A DNA stretch of 14,018 nucleotides, from contig CAZJGF010000037.1 of NCBI GenBank assembly GCA_964545665.1, forward strand, positions 1 to 14,018. Direction: 5' to 3'. The translations under genes and the position numbers were made by a program. Below, one piece after another: positions 1-7,905 of this stretch. Positions within the stretch are counted from its first letter, which is position 1. Each line of letters starts with the position of its first letter. A model generated the notes under the pieces. It was not told the origin of the DNA and made no database searches. It was given only the letters and a program-made list of their open reading frames with translations. Origin of the DNA: CAZJGF01 sp964545665 (lineage in GTDB: Bacteria; Chloroflexota; Dehalococcoidia; GIF9; AB-539-J10).

Positions 1-70
1 TGAGTTTAATGTGGGCTGGCCAGCCGCGTATACGTCATAGCAATCTGGTTAGAGCGTTGCACTGGTTCTC
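1..70. other. Intergenic edge with a 12-bp palindrome
   Basis: This short stretch lies just beyond the stop codon of the - strand surface-protein gene. It contains a perfect 12-bp palindrome, GGCTGGCCAGCC, at 14-25. In the direction of the upstream gene no run of T follows the palindrome, so I do not call it an intrinsic terminator. No coding signal is evident in these 70 bases. Confidence 0.4.
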
Positions 71-3000
71 TTAGCGCCTCGTGGCGAAGCAGAATGTGAT
101 AATGAGTACCGCCAACAGAGCCAGTATGCCAATAATTACCCATGTCCAGAATGGTGTCTGGGGAGTCGGTGATGGAACTGACAGTTGTGCTGGCAGTTGT
201 GCTAGGGGTGGCTCTGGCATCACAGTAAAGGTGCCTATGGCAGGTTCACTGGGGGCAGGCTCAATTGCCCTTACCTGCCATAAATAGGTCTTGCCCCAGT
301 CAAGCTGACCTGTGTATATGTAAGCTGATACAGGCACCTCCTCTGTAACTACCACCTGTGTCAGATTGACGTCTTCGGCCAGGATAAACTCATATTTTGT
401 CGTGTCGGGGAATCCTGTCCAGGAAAACGCTGGCGACCTTGACACACCTCGGCTGCCATTCTCTGGAGCTACCAAGATAGGGGCAATATGCATTCCCCCT
501 TTAGATGTGCCCGTTTTCACAGTAAACGTCATCGGCGGCGACCAGCAGCTATGGACGGTTTCACCCTCAGTAGTGGCGCAGCCCCTCACCTTCCAGTAGT
601 AAGTCTTGCCGCAAACTAAGCGTAACGGTCCTTCACGTGCACACCAAGCAGGGCTACTAGGGTTAGCAGGGGTTATATTGTCTATTTTAGCTATCACGTA
701 ATCAAACTCTTCATCCGTAGCTATCCACAGCTCATACTGCTCAGTCAGAGATAATTCTCGCCAACGAAAGCAAAATATGCTGGCCTGGCAGGCACACGGG
801 TCACATGGTATCAGTTCACCTATTGCTGGGGAGGTTGGCCAGGGGGCTTGTAAGACGAAGGTATCTGAGTAGACCCAGAGGCAGCCCCTATTATTAGGAA
901 AATCATAAGCTCGGCCATCAATTGCCCATAGGTCTATAGCTTCATCGCTTACTGCCTCCAGCGTGCCAGGTCTAAAGGTAAAGCCGCTGGCTAATCCAGC
1001 AGTAAGGCTATCCCAGTCACTCTCAGTGACGGTTTCCAGATGAGGAATTAGGGTGCGAACAATTCCTGCCCCATAAGCTCCGTAGAGTGCGCCGCCCTGC
1101 TGAGCTAGGCCATGAAAGCCTGTGTGTGGTGGGTTCAGTTCTCTCCAAAAGGTGCTGCCTTCAATGGTCCAGCGGTAAATTCCGCCGTCATCGCTAGCAG
1201 CATAAATCAATCGGTTGCTATCAAAATCCTCATCAGGTATCACCTGCGTATTGCCTAGCTCAGGTAAAGCTTCGGTAAGCTCGAATGTGGCTCCACCATC
1301 GGTGGAATAGGCTATTTTGCCTCCACCATCTTCATCTTCACCAACGAAGACGAAATCCTCGCCACTAACAGCTATGGCATGACCTGAGAGAAGCCCGGTA
1401 TCTATGTCTGTTTGCCACTCCCAGATGTCCTGCCTATCTTCCGAGGTGCCTTTGTTGACCAGATTGCCATCCAGAACATAGAGCAGTTCATTGCTAACTA
1501 TAGCTAAATCGGTAATATTAGGGCACTGCCAAACTGGTTTCCATGTCTCCCCGTTGTCCAGGGAATAGCTGGCGTTATTGCTGTCTAGCACAGCGAAGAA
1601 GATAGCTTCCTTACCGCTAGCCTCAGGAGTGGGTCTCAAAACTATGTCATCAGTTTCGCTATCAAAGCACAGTACCCTTTGCCAGATTTCCCCCAGAGGG
1701 TCGCTGGTGCTTCGCCATAGGCTATCGAAGCTGCTACCGGCTGAAGCGAGACAAAGGGTTTCGTAATCATCTAAAAAGGCATAATCGCAAAGGCAGCTTA
1801 TCTCAGTATCTATGAGGCCAAGCTGATTCCAGGCATCACCATAATCCTTGCTTCTAGAGAAGGCGCTTTCGTCTTGAAGCTGGCCTTCCCAGTTATCAGG
1901 GTCAGCCCAATCAGCAGCACTTTCCACACAATTTGTGCTTGTTCCACAGTAAGCCACCTTGCCATTATAGCTCCAGGCAAGCTGAGCATTGGCGCGGCCA
2001 GAGGTAAAACCGCCGGTGGGCGGTTTTGTCGGGTCTTCCCAGTCAGGAGGATCCTCTTCAGGGTTGGAGCAAAAGTAGACCAGAGCGCTGGCTGAACTTG
2101 CTTTAGCCGCTACCTCCCCTGCCAGAAGCTTTCCACCGGTATAGGTACCATAATAAGCGATGGAAGCTATGGCAACCTTGCTACCGTCGTTGACGTCCAG
2201 CCTATAAACCTCGGTATCCTCGATGCGATAGACATCGTCGACTGTTGTATTCGAGCTATAAGCGGCGTAGACCACGCGTCTACTAGCTCTGGTGCCTGAG
2301 TAATTCAAAGGTAAGGCTAAATCAGACACGATGATTTCATTTTCTCCAGGTGAGTCCCCAGTGAGTTCAGCTATCTCCACCTTTGGGGGATCGGTTACCT
2401 TCCAGTTAGTGGTATTTTCATCGGTATTTCTGGCACCGGTGCAGAGATAGGTATTGTCAATGTCACTGGCGATAGCCAATATAGTTTTGTCATCGTCATA
2501 ATTAGGTGAAAAGCGAATTGAAGTCACATCCATGCTCAGTGCCTGAGCTTGCCAGGCGGCAAAGGCCACGCGCCTTATCACCCAGACATCGCCATTAGTA
2601 ATGCCATCCGGGTTTCTTGTCCCTATAGCAATATCATTGTTGTCATATTCTGGGGAAATGGCAATGTCAGCAATGAGCAAGTTGGCATCCCAGCCTATGG
2701 CATCGGAAACGTGGGTATTTGTCCAGTTTTTCCCACCATCCTCCGAAACGTAAACTGCTTGCCTGTCATCGGTAGCCACAGCCACTAAATCGGGGTTATC
2801 CGGTGCCACAGCTATATCCCAGGCAGGCAGGGTGGCGCCTTCATCTTCAAGCGCTCGGCCCAAGTCGTCTCCCCAGGTAACGCCGCCATCGGTTGACTTA
2901 TAGACCTTCTCACCGGGTACATCTATGGCATAGAGGGTCTCGTCATCAGAGCCAAGCGCAAAAGCATTGACCTCGCTGGGGCTGGCTACCACATAGCCTT

Positions 3001-3157
3001 GCTCACTGGGTGTATCCACAATGGACCACTTCAGTTCGTCTGGGCTAGCTGAAGCTAAGCTGTTCCTGGCGAGGGGAAACAAGATGAAAGAGCACAGAAA
3101 AGCCAGGCTTAAGAATAGAGCAAGAAGCCTTTTCTCAGCCACTGTGACCATTGTCAC
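71..3157 (-). CDS. Secreted Asp-box (BNR) repeat protein with FN3-like domains and C-terminal membrane anchor
   Basis: This 1028-residue protein is predicted to be exported and held at the outer face of the cytoplasmic membrane. A signal peptide is visible: basic residues near 9-10, a hydrophobic core at about 11-30 and a small-residue cleavage region near 34-38 (LASAS). Residues 40-770 form a repeat-rich region with Asp-box motifs (S-x-D-x-G-x-x-W): STDGGVTW 88-95, SEDGGKNW 138-145, SKDYGDAW 436-443, SLDNGETW 532-539 and STDGGATF 618-625. Such motifs mark beta-propeller blades of the sialidase/sortilin/BNR type. Two FN3-like domains follow, a Cys-rich one at about 785-880 and a second at about 890-980. 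After these come a Pro-rich linker, a transmembrane helix at about 1003-1025 and a terminal Arg pair. Sialidase catalytic residues cannot be assigned, so an enzyme activity should not be assumed. A structural, S-layer-like or adhesive role is as likely. The GTG start at 3157 has AGGGGG 11 nt upstream; ATG at 3151 is the alternative. It is divergent from the pilus cluster. Confidence 0.85.
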   Translation of the reverse strand: MTMVTVAEKRLLALFLSLAFLCSFILFPLARNSLASASPDELKWSIVDTPSEQGYVVASPSEVNAFALGSDDETLYAIDVPGEKVYKSTDGGVTWGDDLGRALEDEGATLPAWDIAVAPDNPDLVAVATDDRQAVYVSEDGGKNWTNTHVSDAIGWDANLLIADIAISPEYDNNDIAIGTRNPDGITNGDVWVIRRVAFAAWQAQALSMDVTSIRFSPNYDDDKTILAIASDIDNTYLCTGARNTDENTTNWKVTDPPKVEIAELTGDSPGENEIIVSDLALPLNYSGTRASRRVVYAAYSSNTTVDDVYRIEDTEVYRLDVNDGSKVAIASIAYYGTYTGGKLLAGEVAAKASSASALVYFCSNPEEDPPDWEDPTKPPTGGFTSGRANAQLAWSYNGKVAYCGTSTNCVESAADWADPDNWEGQLQDESAFSRSKDYGDAWNQLGLIDTEISCLCDYAFLDDYETLCLASAGSSFDSLWRSTSDPLGEIWQRVLCFDSETDDIVLRPTPEASGKEAIFFAVLDSNNASYSLDNGETWKPVWQCPNITDLAIVSNELLYVLDGNLVNKGTSEDRQDIWEWQTDIDTGLLSGHAIAVSGEDFVFVGEDEDGGGKIAYSTDGGATFELTEALPELGNTQVIPDEDFDSNRLIYAASDDGGIYRWTIEGSTFWRELNPPHTGFHGLAQQGGALYGAYGAGIVRTLIPHLETVTESDWDSLTAGLASGFTFRPGTLEAVSDEAIDLWAIDGRAYDFPNNRGCLWVYSDTFVLQAPWPTSPAIGELIPCDPCACQASIFCFRWRELSLTEQYELWIATDEEFDYVIAKIDNITPANPSSPAWCAREGPLRLVCGKTYYWKVRGCATTEGETVHSCWSPPMTFTVKTGTSKGGMHIAPILVAPENGSRGVSRSPAFSWTGFPDTTKYEFILAEDVNLTQVVVTEEVPVSAYIYTGQLDWGKTYLWQVRAIEPAPSEPAIGTFTVMPEPPLAQLPAQLSVPSPTPQTPFWTWVIIGILALLAVLIITFCFATRR

Positions 3158-3197
3158 CTATCGCTTAGCCCCCTGTCAACGCCGTACTAAAGTTCCA

Positions 3198-3226
3198 TTG
3201 ACAACGTGGCTCAGCATATGTTCAAT
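3198..3226 (+). promoter_or_regulatory. Candidate promoter for pilB, possibly leaderless
   Basis: A perfect -35 hexamer TTGACA lies at 3198-3203. After 17 nt comes TTCAAT (3221-3226), which matches four of six -10 positions. Transcription starting about 7 nt beyond the -10 would begin at or next to the pilB ATG at 3233. That ATG has no visible Shine-Dalgarno sequence and has an in-frame TAA two codons upstream. The -10 lacks the important second-position A, so the call is tentative. Confidence 0.4.
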
Positions 3227-3232
3227 TAAGCT

Positions 3233-5545
3233 ATGCAGCAGTTAGAGCTATCACAAATTGAACAGGTCAGAAGCCAATTTATCCAGCGTCTTGAAAACCA
3301 AGGCTATGAAGTGGAGCAAAATGCTTCGCTAACAGGCAAATCTGGAGGTGAGCACTCCTTCGATATGTTGGCCCGCAGAGACGATGGGCTCATTGCTTAC
3401 ACCATCGCCGTAGACATTGCCCTAGGTGATGATGAGCAGGAAATAGGCTTAGGCGAAGTCTTTGCCTTTGATGACAAATGCTATGACTGCGGCATCAGAG
3501 ACAAGAGCCTCATTGCTCTTCCCAGGCTTGACTCTGTGGCCAGCCGTTTTGCTCAAAACCAAAGAGTAAGAGTTTTCCAGGAGGAAAGCCTGAAGACATT
3601 CTTAACCTCGCCACTGCCCTCTCCACCAGCGAAGAAAGGTTCCATTAGTTGGAAAACGCAGTCTCAACTTTTGCAGTCTTTGGCCGACTCTGGCTACAAG
3701 ATTGAGAGGACTGCCAGAGTCAAGGGAAGGTCAGGAGCAGAATATACCTTTGACGCCCTAGCCTCCTGGGACGATGGCCTTGTAGTTCACAGGCTGGGTA
3801 TAGACGAAATAACTGAGGATAAAGTAAGCTTGAGTCAGGTATCCCTGTTTGATACCAAAGCTTATGATGCTGGAATTCAGGGAAAAATTCTCTTGATCTC
3901 CGGGAAGCTCGCTCCTGAAGCTAAGCAGTTCGCTGAGCAACAGCACATAGAAGTAATCGAACTTAGGAACCGAGGAGCAATAGAGGAGGAAAAGACCTCT
4001 GATCTTCAAGGTGCCGTCGAGGACTTGCTCACCGCGGTGCCTAAGGTGGAGCCCAGGAAGAGACTGCTCAGGCGGATACCTCAGCCTGAAGTCTTAAGGC
4101 TAATCCCCGAAACCATGGCAAGAAGATTCACCTCCATGCCCATAGCCATTGTGGACAATGTCTTACAAGTAGCTATGGCAAATCCGGCTGATATCTTCGC
4201 TCTGGAAGCTCTGGCATTGCAAAGCAGGATGAGGATAGAGCCGATAGCTGCCAGTGAGAAGGAAGTGCGGGAAGCTATTGATTTCAACTATAAAGGCTTC
4301 GGGCAGATTGAGGAGCAAATATCTCGTATGCCCAGTGGCGCTGAGACGGTGGATGAGCAGGCTTTGATTGAAGCTGCTGAAGATACTCCAGTGGCCAGTG
4401 CCTTGCGCCTTATCATTGATGAGGCGGCCAAAGCCAGGGCATCCGATATTCATCTTGAGCCTGAAGAAGATAGACTAAGAATCCGCTATCGTATTGACGG
4501 CGCCCTCCAGGATGTTATGTCCTTGCCCTTAAAAATACATCTTCCCCTCACCTCAAGAATAAAGATAATAGCTGATATGAATATCGCTGACCGCCTCCGT
4601 CCTCAGGACGGGCAGTTTTCCATTGAAACCAAAGGCAGGCCGATGGACGTCCGCGTGGCTACTTCTCCCACCGTCCATGGTGAGACAGCAGTTCTACGCC
4701 TTCTGGATAAGTCATTGGGCATCATAGATTTACCTGAGTTAGGTTTTTCTCCCGAAGCTTTAGCTAAATATGAGAACATGCTCAAAGTTCCCTTCGGCAT
4801 GATCTTGATTAGTGGTCCTACCGGGGCGGGCAAAACTACTACACTCTACGCCTCAGTCAATAAGCTGGACAAGATATCCCGCAATATCATCACTATCGAG
4901 GACCCGGTGGAATACCGCTTTGCCAACATGAATCAAATCCAGGTTAACCCCAGGGCAGGACTTACCTTCGCCAATGGCTTGAGGTCCATATTGCGTCTTG
5001 ACCCTGATATCATTATGGTAGGTGAGATTCGTGATGCTGAGACGGCCGAAATAGCTATTCAGGCAGCTTTGACAGGGCACTTAGTCCTCTCTTCCATTCA
5101 TGCCAATGATGCCATAGGAGTCATCTTTCGCCTCCTCGACCTAGGCATAGAGCCTTTTCTGGTATCATCGGCGGTTACCGGTGTGGTGGCTCAGCGCATG
5201 GTGCGCCGCATCTGTCCTGATTGTTGTGACTACAAGGAAGCCCCTTTGATGGAGCAGTTAGCTTACGGTAAGGAAATGGCGGAAAAGCGAACTGAGTTCC
5301 TCTATGGCACTGGTTGTGAGCTATGCTCCTATACTGGATACCGGGGGAGGACAGGACTTTTCGAGGTTCTGCCCCTGAGCGACGATATCAGGATGCAAGT
5401 ACTGAAAGGTGCCAGCACGGCTGAGGTTCGACGGCAGGCAATTGAGGAAGGAATGGTGCCACTGATTAGAGATGGCATGCTCAAAGTAAAAGGAGCCATT
5501 ACCACCCCCTCTGAAGTGTTACGCAACGCTTACTTCATTGAGTAG
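3233..5545 (+). CDS. pilB: Type IV pilus extension ATPase PilB with two N-terminal restriction-endonuclease-like domains
   Basis: This is the hexameric cytoplasmic ATPase that powers pilin polymerisation on the PilC platform. The 770 residues exceed the usual 500-570. Residues about 8-125 and 138-250 are tandem copies of one domain: GYEVEQ..GKSGGEHSFD at 24-44 aligns with GYKIER..GRSGAEYTFD at 154-174, an offset of 130. The pattern resembles Mrr-type PD-(D/E)XK folds, but no (D/E/Q)xK follows, so nuclease activity is unlikely. An MshEN (T2SSE_N) domain spans about 280-353. The secretion-ATPase core runs from about 383: SDIHLEP 404-410, Walker A GPTGAGKTT 528-536, Asp box TIEDPVEY 554-561, Walker B region DPDIIMVGEIRD 590-601, His box TGHLVLSSIHAND 614-626 and zinc-type cysteines C661, C664, C695 and C698. 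The start is fixed by an in-frame TAA two codons upstream. The stop lies 2 nt before pilC, so translation is probably coupled. GspE of a type II system is the alternative, but PilT, PilM, PilN and PilO nearby favour a pilus. Confidence 0.95.
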   Translation: MQQLELSQIEQVRSQFIQRLENQGYEVEQNASLTGKSGGEHSFDMLARRDDGLIAYTIAVDIALGDDEQEIGLGEVFAFDDKCYDCGIRDKSLIALPRLDSVASRFAQNQRVRVFQEESLKTFLTSPLPSPPAKKGSISWKTQSQLLQSLADSGYKIERTARVKGRSGAEYTFDALASWDDGLVVHRLGIDEITEDKVSLSQVSLFDTKAYDAGIQGKILLISGKLAPEAKQFAEQQHIEVIELRNRGAIEEEKTSDLQGAVEDLLTAVPKVEPRKRLLRRIPQPEVLRLIPETMARRFTSMPIAIVDNVLQVAMANPADIFALEALALQSRMRIEPIAASEKEVREAIDFNYKGFGQIEEQISRMPSGAETVDEQALIEAAEDTPVASALRLIIDEAAKARASDIHLEPEEDRLRIRYRIDGALQDVMSLPLKIHLPLTSRIKIIADMNIADRLRPQDGQFSIETKGRPMDVRVATSPTVHGETAVLRLLDKSLGIIDLPELGFSPEALAKYENMLKVPFGMILISGPTGAGKTTTLYASVNKLDKISRNIITIEDPVEYRFANMNQIQVNPRAGLTFANGLRSILRLDPDIIMVGEIRDAETAEIAIQAALTGHLVLSSIHANDAIGVIFRLLDLGIEPFLVSSAVTGVVAQRMVRRICPDCCDYKEAPLMEQLAYGKEMAEKRTEFLYGTGCELCSYTGYRGRTGLFEVLPLSDDIRMQVLKGASTAEVRRQAIEEGMVPLIRDGMLKVKGAITTPSEVLRNAYFIE

Positions 5546-5547
5546 CT

Positions 5548-6759
5548 ATGGATTACCATTATGTAGGTTGCACCGACGATAATAAACTAGTCAAGGGGAG
5601 ACTCTGTGCTGGCAGCGTGGAAGCTGCTGCTGATATGCTGTCTGGTGGCGGCTGTCGAGTCCTCAGCCTTGAGGAAGTTACCCCCTTTTTCCATGCTGGG
5701 AAATTAACCTCCTACTTCTCCCGCATAAACCCCACCGAAATAGTAATGTTCTCCCGTCAGCTAGCTTTGTTGCTGGAATCAGGTACTGACGTTGTTGCTT
5801 CCTTAGAATTACTGCGGGCACAGACAACCAACCGCAGCTTGAAGAGGATAATTCGGGACGTTGTCTCCGATGTTCGCAGTGGCAGTCCCCTGTCACAGGC
5901 GCTAAGCAAGCATCCTCATGCCTTTTCCACGCTTTATCATAGGCTGGTATCCGTAGGAGAAAGAAGTGGGAATCTGGAAGTGGTATTGAGGCGAGCGGCT
6001 GATTATATACAAAAGGTAGATACAACCCGGAAAAGCGTTAAGAATGCTCTGATTTATCCTGCCATCGTTTGTGTCGTAACCATCGTGGTTGTCGGGGTAC
6101 TGGTCACCTTCGTTTTTCCAGCCTTCTCTAGCTTGTACGCTTCATTTGGCGTGCAGTTACCGGCAGCGACCAGAGTGCTCATGGCCGCGGCTGACTGGCT
6201 CAACCACTACGGCCTTTGGCTTCTGGCAGGCATAGTAATCGCCATGGTCGTGGGATATGCCTATAGCAGAACACCTCCAGGAAGATATCAGTGGGGCAAA
6301 TTAATGCTCACCTTGCCTCGCATCGGGCGTATTAACCTTCTCAACGAGCTTTCCCGTTGCTGCCGCAGCATGGCACTACTTTACGGCAGCGGCTTACCTC
6401 TGCCCGAAATAATGACTCTGGCCGTCCAGAGCACCAATAATAAGGCTGTGTCAAAAGCATTGATCGAAGTCCAGCAGAGCATGATTGCCGGTGCAGGCTT
6501 AGCTGGCCCTATGGCGAAGAATAAGCTTTTCATGCCCCTTATGGTGCAGATGACCGCAGTGGGCGAGGAGACGGGTAACCTGGATAACACGTTAACTACC
6601 GTAGCTGAAAGCTATGAGACTGAGGCTGATGATAAAACTAAATCTATGGTAGCTCTCATCACTCCGGCCATGACGATAATCATTGGCTCAATAGTTGGCT
6701 TTGTTGCTTTGTCCTTGCTTTCTGTCATGTATTCTATCTACGGTCAGCTGGGCATTTGA
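5548..6759 (+). CDS. pilC: Type IV pilus inner-membrane platform protein PilC
   Basis: PilC is the polytopic membrane platform that transmits ATPase motion from PilB or PilT to pilin subunits. The 403-residue length is typical of the GspF/PilC family. A short N-terminal segment (1-45) is followed by two T2SSF domains, about 66-190 and 268-391. Each has the family's G-E-x-(S/T)-G-N-L motif: GERSGNL at 137-143 and GEETGNL at 339-345. Hydrophobic helices lie at about 168-190, 222-240 and 367-391. The ATG is 2 nt after the pilB stop and lacks a strong ribosome-binding site, consistent with translational coupling to pilB. GspF of a type II secretion system is the alternative name, but the pilT and pilMNO neighbours support PilC. 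Nothing in it appears broken. Confidence 0.95.
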   Translation: MDYHYVGCTDDNKLVKGRLCAGSVEAAADMLSGGGCRVLSLEEVTPFFHAGKLTSYFSRINPTEIVMFSRQLALLLESGTDVVASLELLRAQTTNRSLKRIIRDVVSDVRSGSPLSQALSKHPHAFSTLYHRLVSVGERSGNLEVVLRRAADYIQKVDTTRKSVKNALIYPAIVCVVTIVVVGVLVTFVFPAFSSLYASFGVQLPAATRVLMAAADWLNHYGLWLLAGIVIAMVVGYAYSRTPPGRYQWGKLMLTLPRIGRINLLNELSRCCRSMALLYGSGLPLPEIMTLAVQSTNNKAVSKALIEVQQSMIAGAGLAGPMAKNKLFMPLMVQMTAVGEETGNLDNTLTTVAESYETEADDKTKSMVALITPAMTIIIGSIVGFVALSLLSVMYSIYGQLGI

Positions 6760-6838
6760 ATATGGATGAAACCGATGGGACACTCGTATATAGCCGCGAA
6801 GGACTTGCCGGACTAGAGGCCGTGGGAGACAGGACCAA

Positions 6839-7324
6839 TTGCTTGAGCTAAGAAAGTCTTATCAAGTGTTGCGAGGCAGCTCCGAAGGCCTAAGTGCTGT
6901 TGAGGTGATAATAGCCCTGGGTGTCCTGGGCATAATTGCTGCTGCCTTGCTCAGTGGTCTAGCCACTACTCTCAATGCTACCCGTATCGCCGGTGAGCAT
7001 TCCAATGCTCAAAGCCTAGCCCAGAGCCAGATGGAATATGTTAAGAGCCGGGGCTATTCCACTGGGCCTTGGTCTTACGCAGTTAGCTCCTCTGACCGTA
7101 GCTCATCAGATCCTCCCTCCTGGTGGGATGCGGAGAATCCCCCGTTCCTTTTCAGCCAATATGGTGGCTATTCTGTCGTTGTCAAAGCTGAGAATTTTGA
7201 TGCAGATGATGATGACATCGTTGAAGTTCCTGGAGATGATGAGGACATCCGCACGATAACAGTTACCGTTGAGCATGGCGGTGAAGAGGTGTTCACACTG
7301 GAGGCCTATAAGGTAAACCGATGA
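6839..7324 (+). CDS. Minor type IV prepilin (GspI/PilV-like), acidic C-terminal loop
   Basis: This 161-residue protein carries a class III (type IV prepilin) signal. A 17-residue leader ends in Gly17 and is followed by LSAVEVIIALGVLGIIAA, with the conserved Glu at mature position +5 (E22) and a hydrophobic helix of about 20 residues. The +1 residue is Leu rather than the usual Phe or Met. The rest is a short globular head with Trp and Tyr residues and a very acidic stretch at about 117-136 (FDADDDDIVEV, then GDDED), which might bind a metal such as calcium. The best start is TTG at 6839, with GGGAG 10 nt upstream; I see no in-frame ATG that retains a leader. By position and size it is probably a minor or initiating pilin, to be processed by a prepilin peptidase encoded elsewhere. 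Its exact family (GspI, PilV or other) is uncertain. Confidence 0.8.
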   Translation: MLELRKSYQVLRGSSEGLSAVEVIIALGVLGIIAAALLSGLATTLNATRIAGEHSNAQSLAQSQMEYVKSRGYSTGPWSYAVSSSDRSSSDPPSWWDAENPPFLFSQYGGYSVVVKAENFDADDDDIVEVPGDDEDIRTITVTVEHGGEEVFTLEAYKVNR

Positions 7325-7331
7325 CCCTGTT

Positions 7332-7360
7332 TGTCATTGCTAGTGAAACGAAGCAATCTC
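7332..7360. repeat. REP-like palindromic intergenic repeat
   Basis: The spacer between the two prepilin genes contains TGTCATTGCTAGTGAAACG followed by AAGCAATCTC. It forms a stem of ATTGCT (7336-7341) and AGCAAT (7352-7357) around a 10-nt loop. From memory, it differs at only about three positions from a dispersed intergenic palindrome, GTCATTGCGAGCGAAGCG plus AAGCAATCTC, that recurs in many bacterial genomes. It ends about 14 nt before the next start codon, so its hairpin could affect mRNA processing or translation of the downstream prepilin. No second good copy is in this window. Confidence 0.55.
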
Positions 7361-7374
7361 ACGGATGAGTGAAA

Positions 7375-7878
7375 ATGAAACAGCCTGCGATGCCAAAGAG
7401 ACTAGACGGGAGCCAAAAGGGGTTCACCCTAGTTGAGCTGATAGTGGCTATTGCCTTAGCGGGCATTATCGGGGCTGCCATCGCTGTGAGCACGAATCAG
7501 GTGATTATGGGCACCACCCTAAGCAATGACCGGAACACCGCGATAAATCAGGTGCGCAACGCCTGCCACTGGATTAGCCGAGATGTGCAAATGGCCCAGA
7601 CTGTAGATGATAATCCCGGAGGCGCAACGTTGCTTGAGTTGACTTGGGTGGAATGGGCTGGCACTCCTCGCACAGTTGATTATGTTCTTCAGGTTGGCGA
7701 GCTGTGGCGCCATTATGGTGGTCAGCAAACGCTCATCGCTCAGTATATTAGGCCTAAAGGAGCTGGTACTGATTGCCAATGGGATGACCTGGAAAAAGTG
7801 CTTAATGTGAACATCACTGCTGAGGTCAGTGGCAAAACGGAGGTGAGAACATTTCAGGTCAAACCCCGGCCTGACTGA
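7375..7878 (+). CDS. Minor type IV prepilin (GspJ/PulJ-like)
   Basis: This protein of 167 residues has a textbook type IV prepilin signal: a basic leader ending in a Lys-Gly, cleaved before FTLVELIVAIALAGIIGAA, with Glu at mature +5. The helix is followed by a mostly beta C-terminal head of about 125 residues (ARDVQMAQ-type region ISRDVQMAQ, then ELTWVEW and TVDYVLQ). The pattern of an arginine/aspartate-containing post-helix segment and a strand-rich head is reminiscent of GspJ-type minor pseudopilins. I chose ATG at 7375, which has GGA 9 nt upstream; GTG at 7369, two codons earlier in the same frame, has a poorer spacing. It lies 50 nt after the previous prepilin, separated by a REP-like palindrome. 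It is probably a minor pilin that primes or caps the fibre, because no clear major pilin is seen here. Subfamily is uncertain. Confidence 0.85.
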   Translation: MKQPAMPKRLDGSQKGFTLVELIVAIALAGIIGAAIAVSTNQVIMGTTLSNDRNTAINQVRNACHWISRDVQMAQTVDDNPGGATLLELTWVEWAGTPRTVDYVLQVGELWRHYGGQQTLIAQYIRPKGAGTDCQWDDLEKVLNVNITAEVSGKTEVRTFQVKPRPD

Positions 7879-7905
7879 ATCCTGAAGTAAGTCTAGAAGG
7901 ATAGC

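Noticed and set aside
14..25. GGCTGGCCAGCC palindrome downstream of the surface-protein gene as a terminator
   Set aside because: The stem is perfect, but there is no loop of suitable size and no T run follows it on the - strand.
71..150. Possible LPXTG-type sorting signal at the C-terminus of the surface protein
   Set aside because: The C-terminal helix is preceded by a Pro-rich linker without LPXTG, so a simple transmembrane anchor is the better reading.
81..3245. Several short + strand open frames across the surface-protein gene
   Set aside because: All lie opposite a long continuous - strand coding region with a signal peptide, Asp boxes and a membrane anchor.
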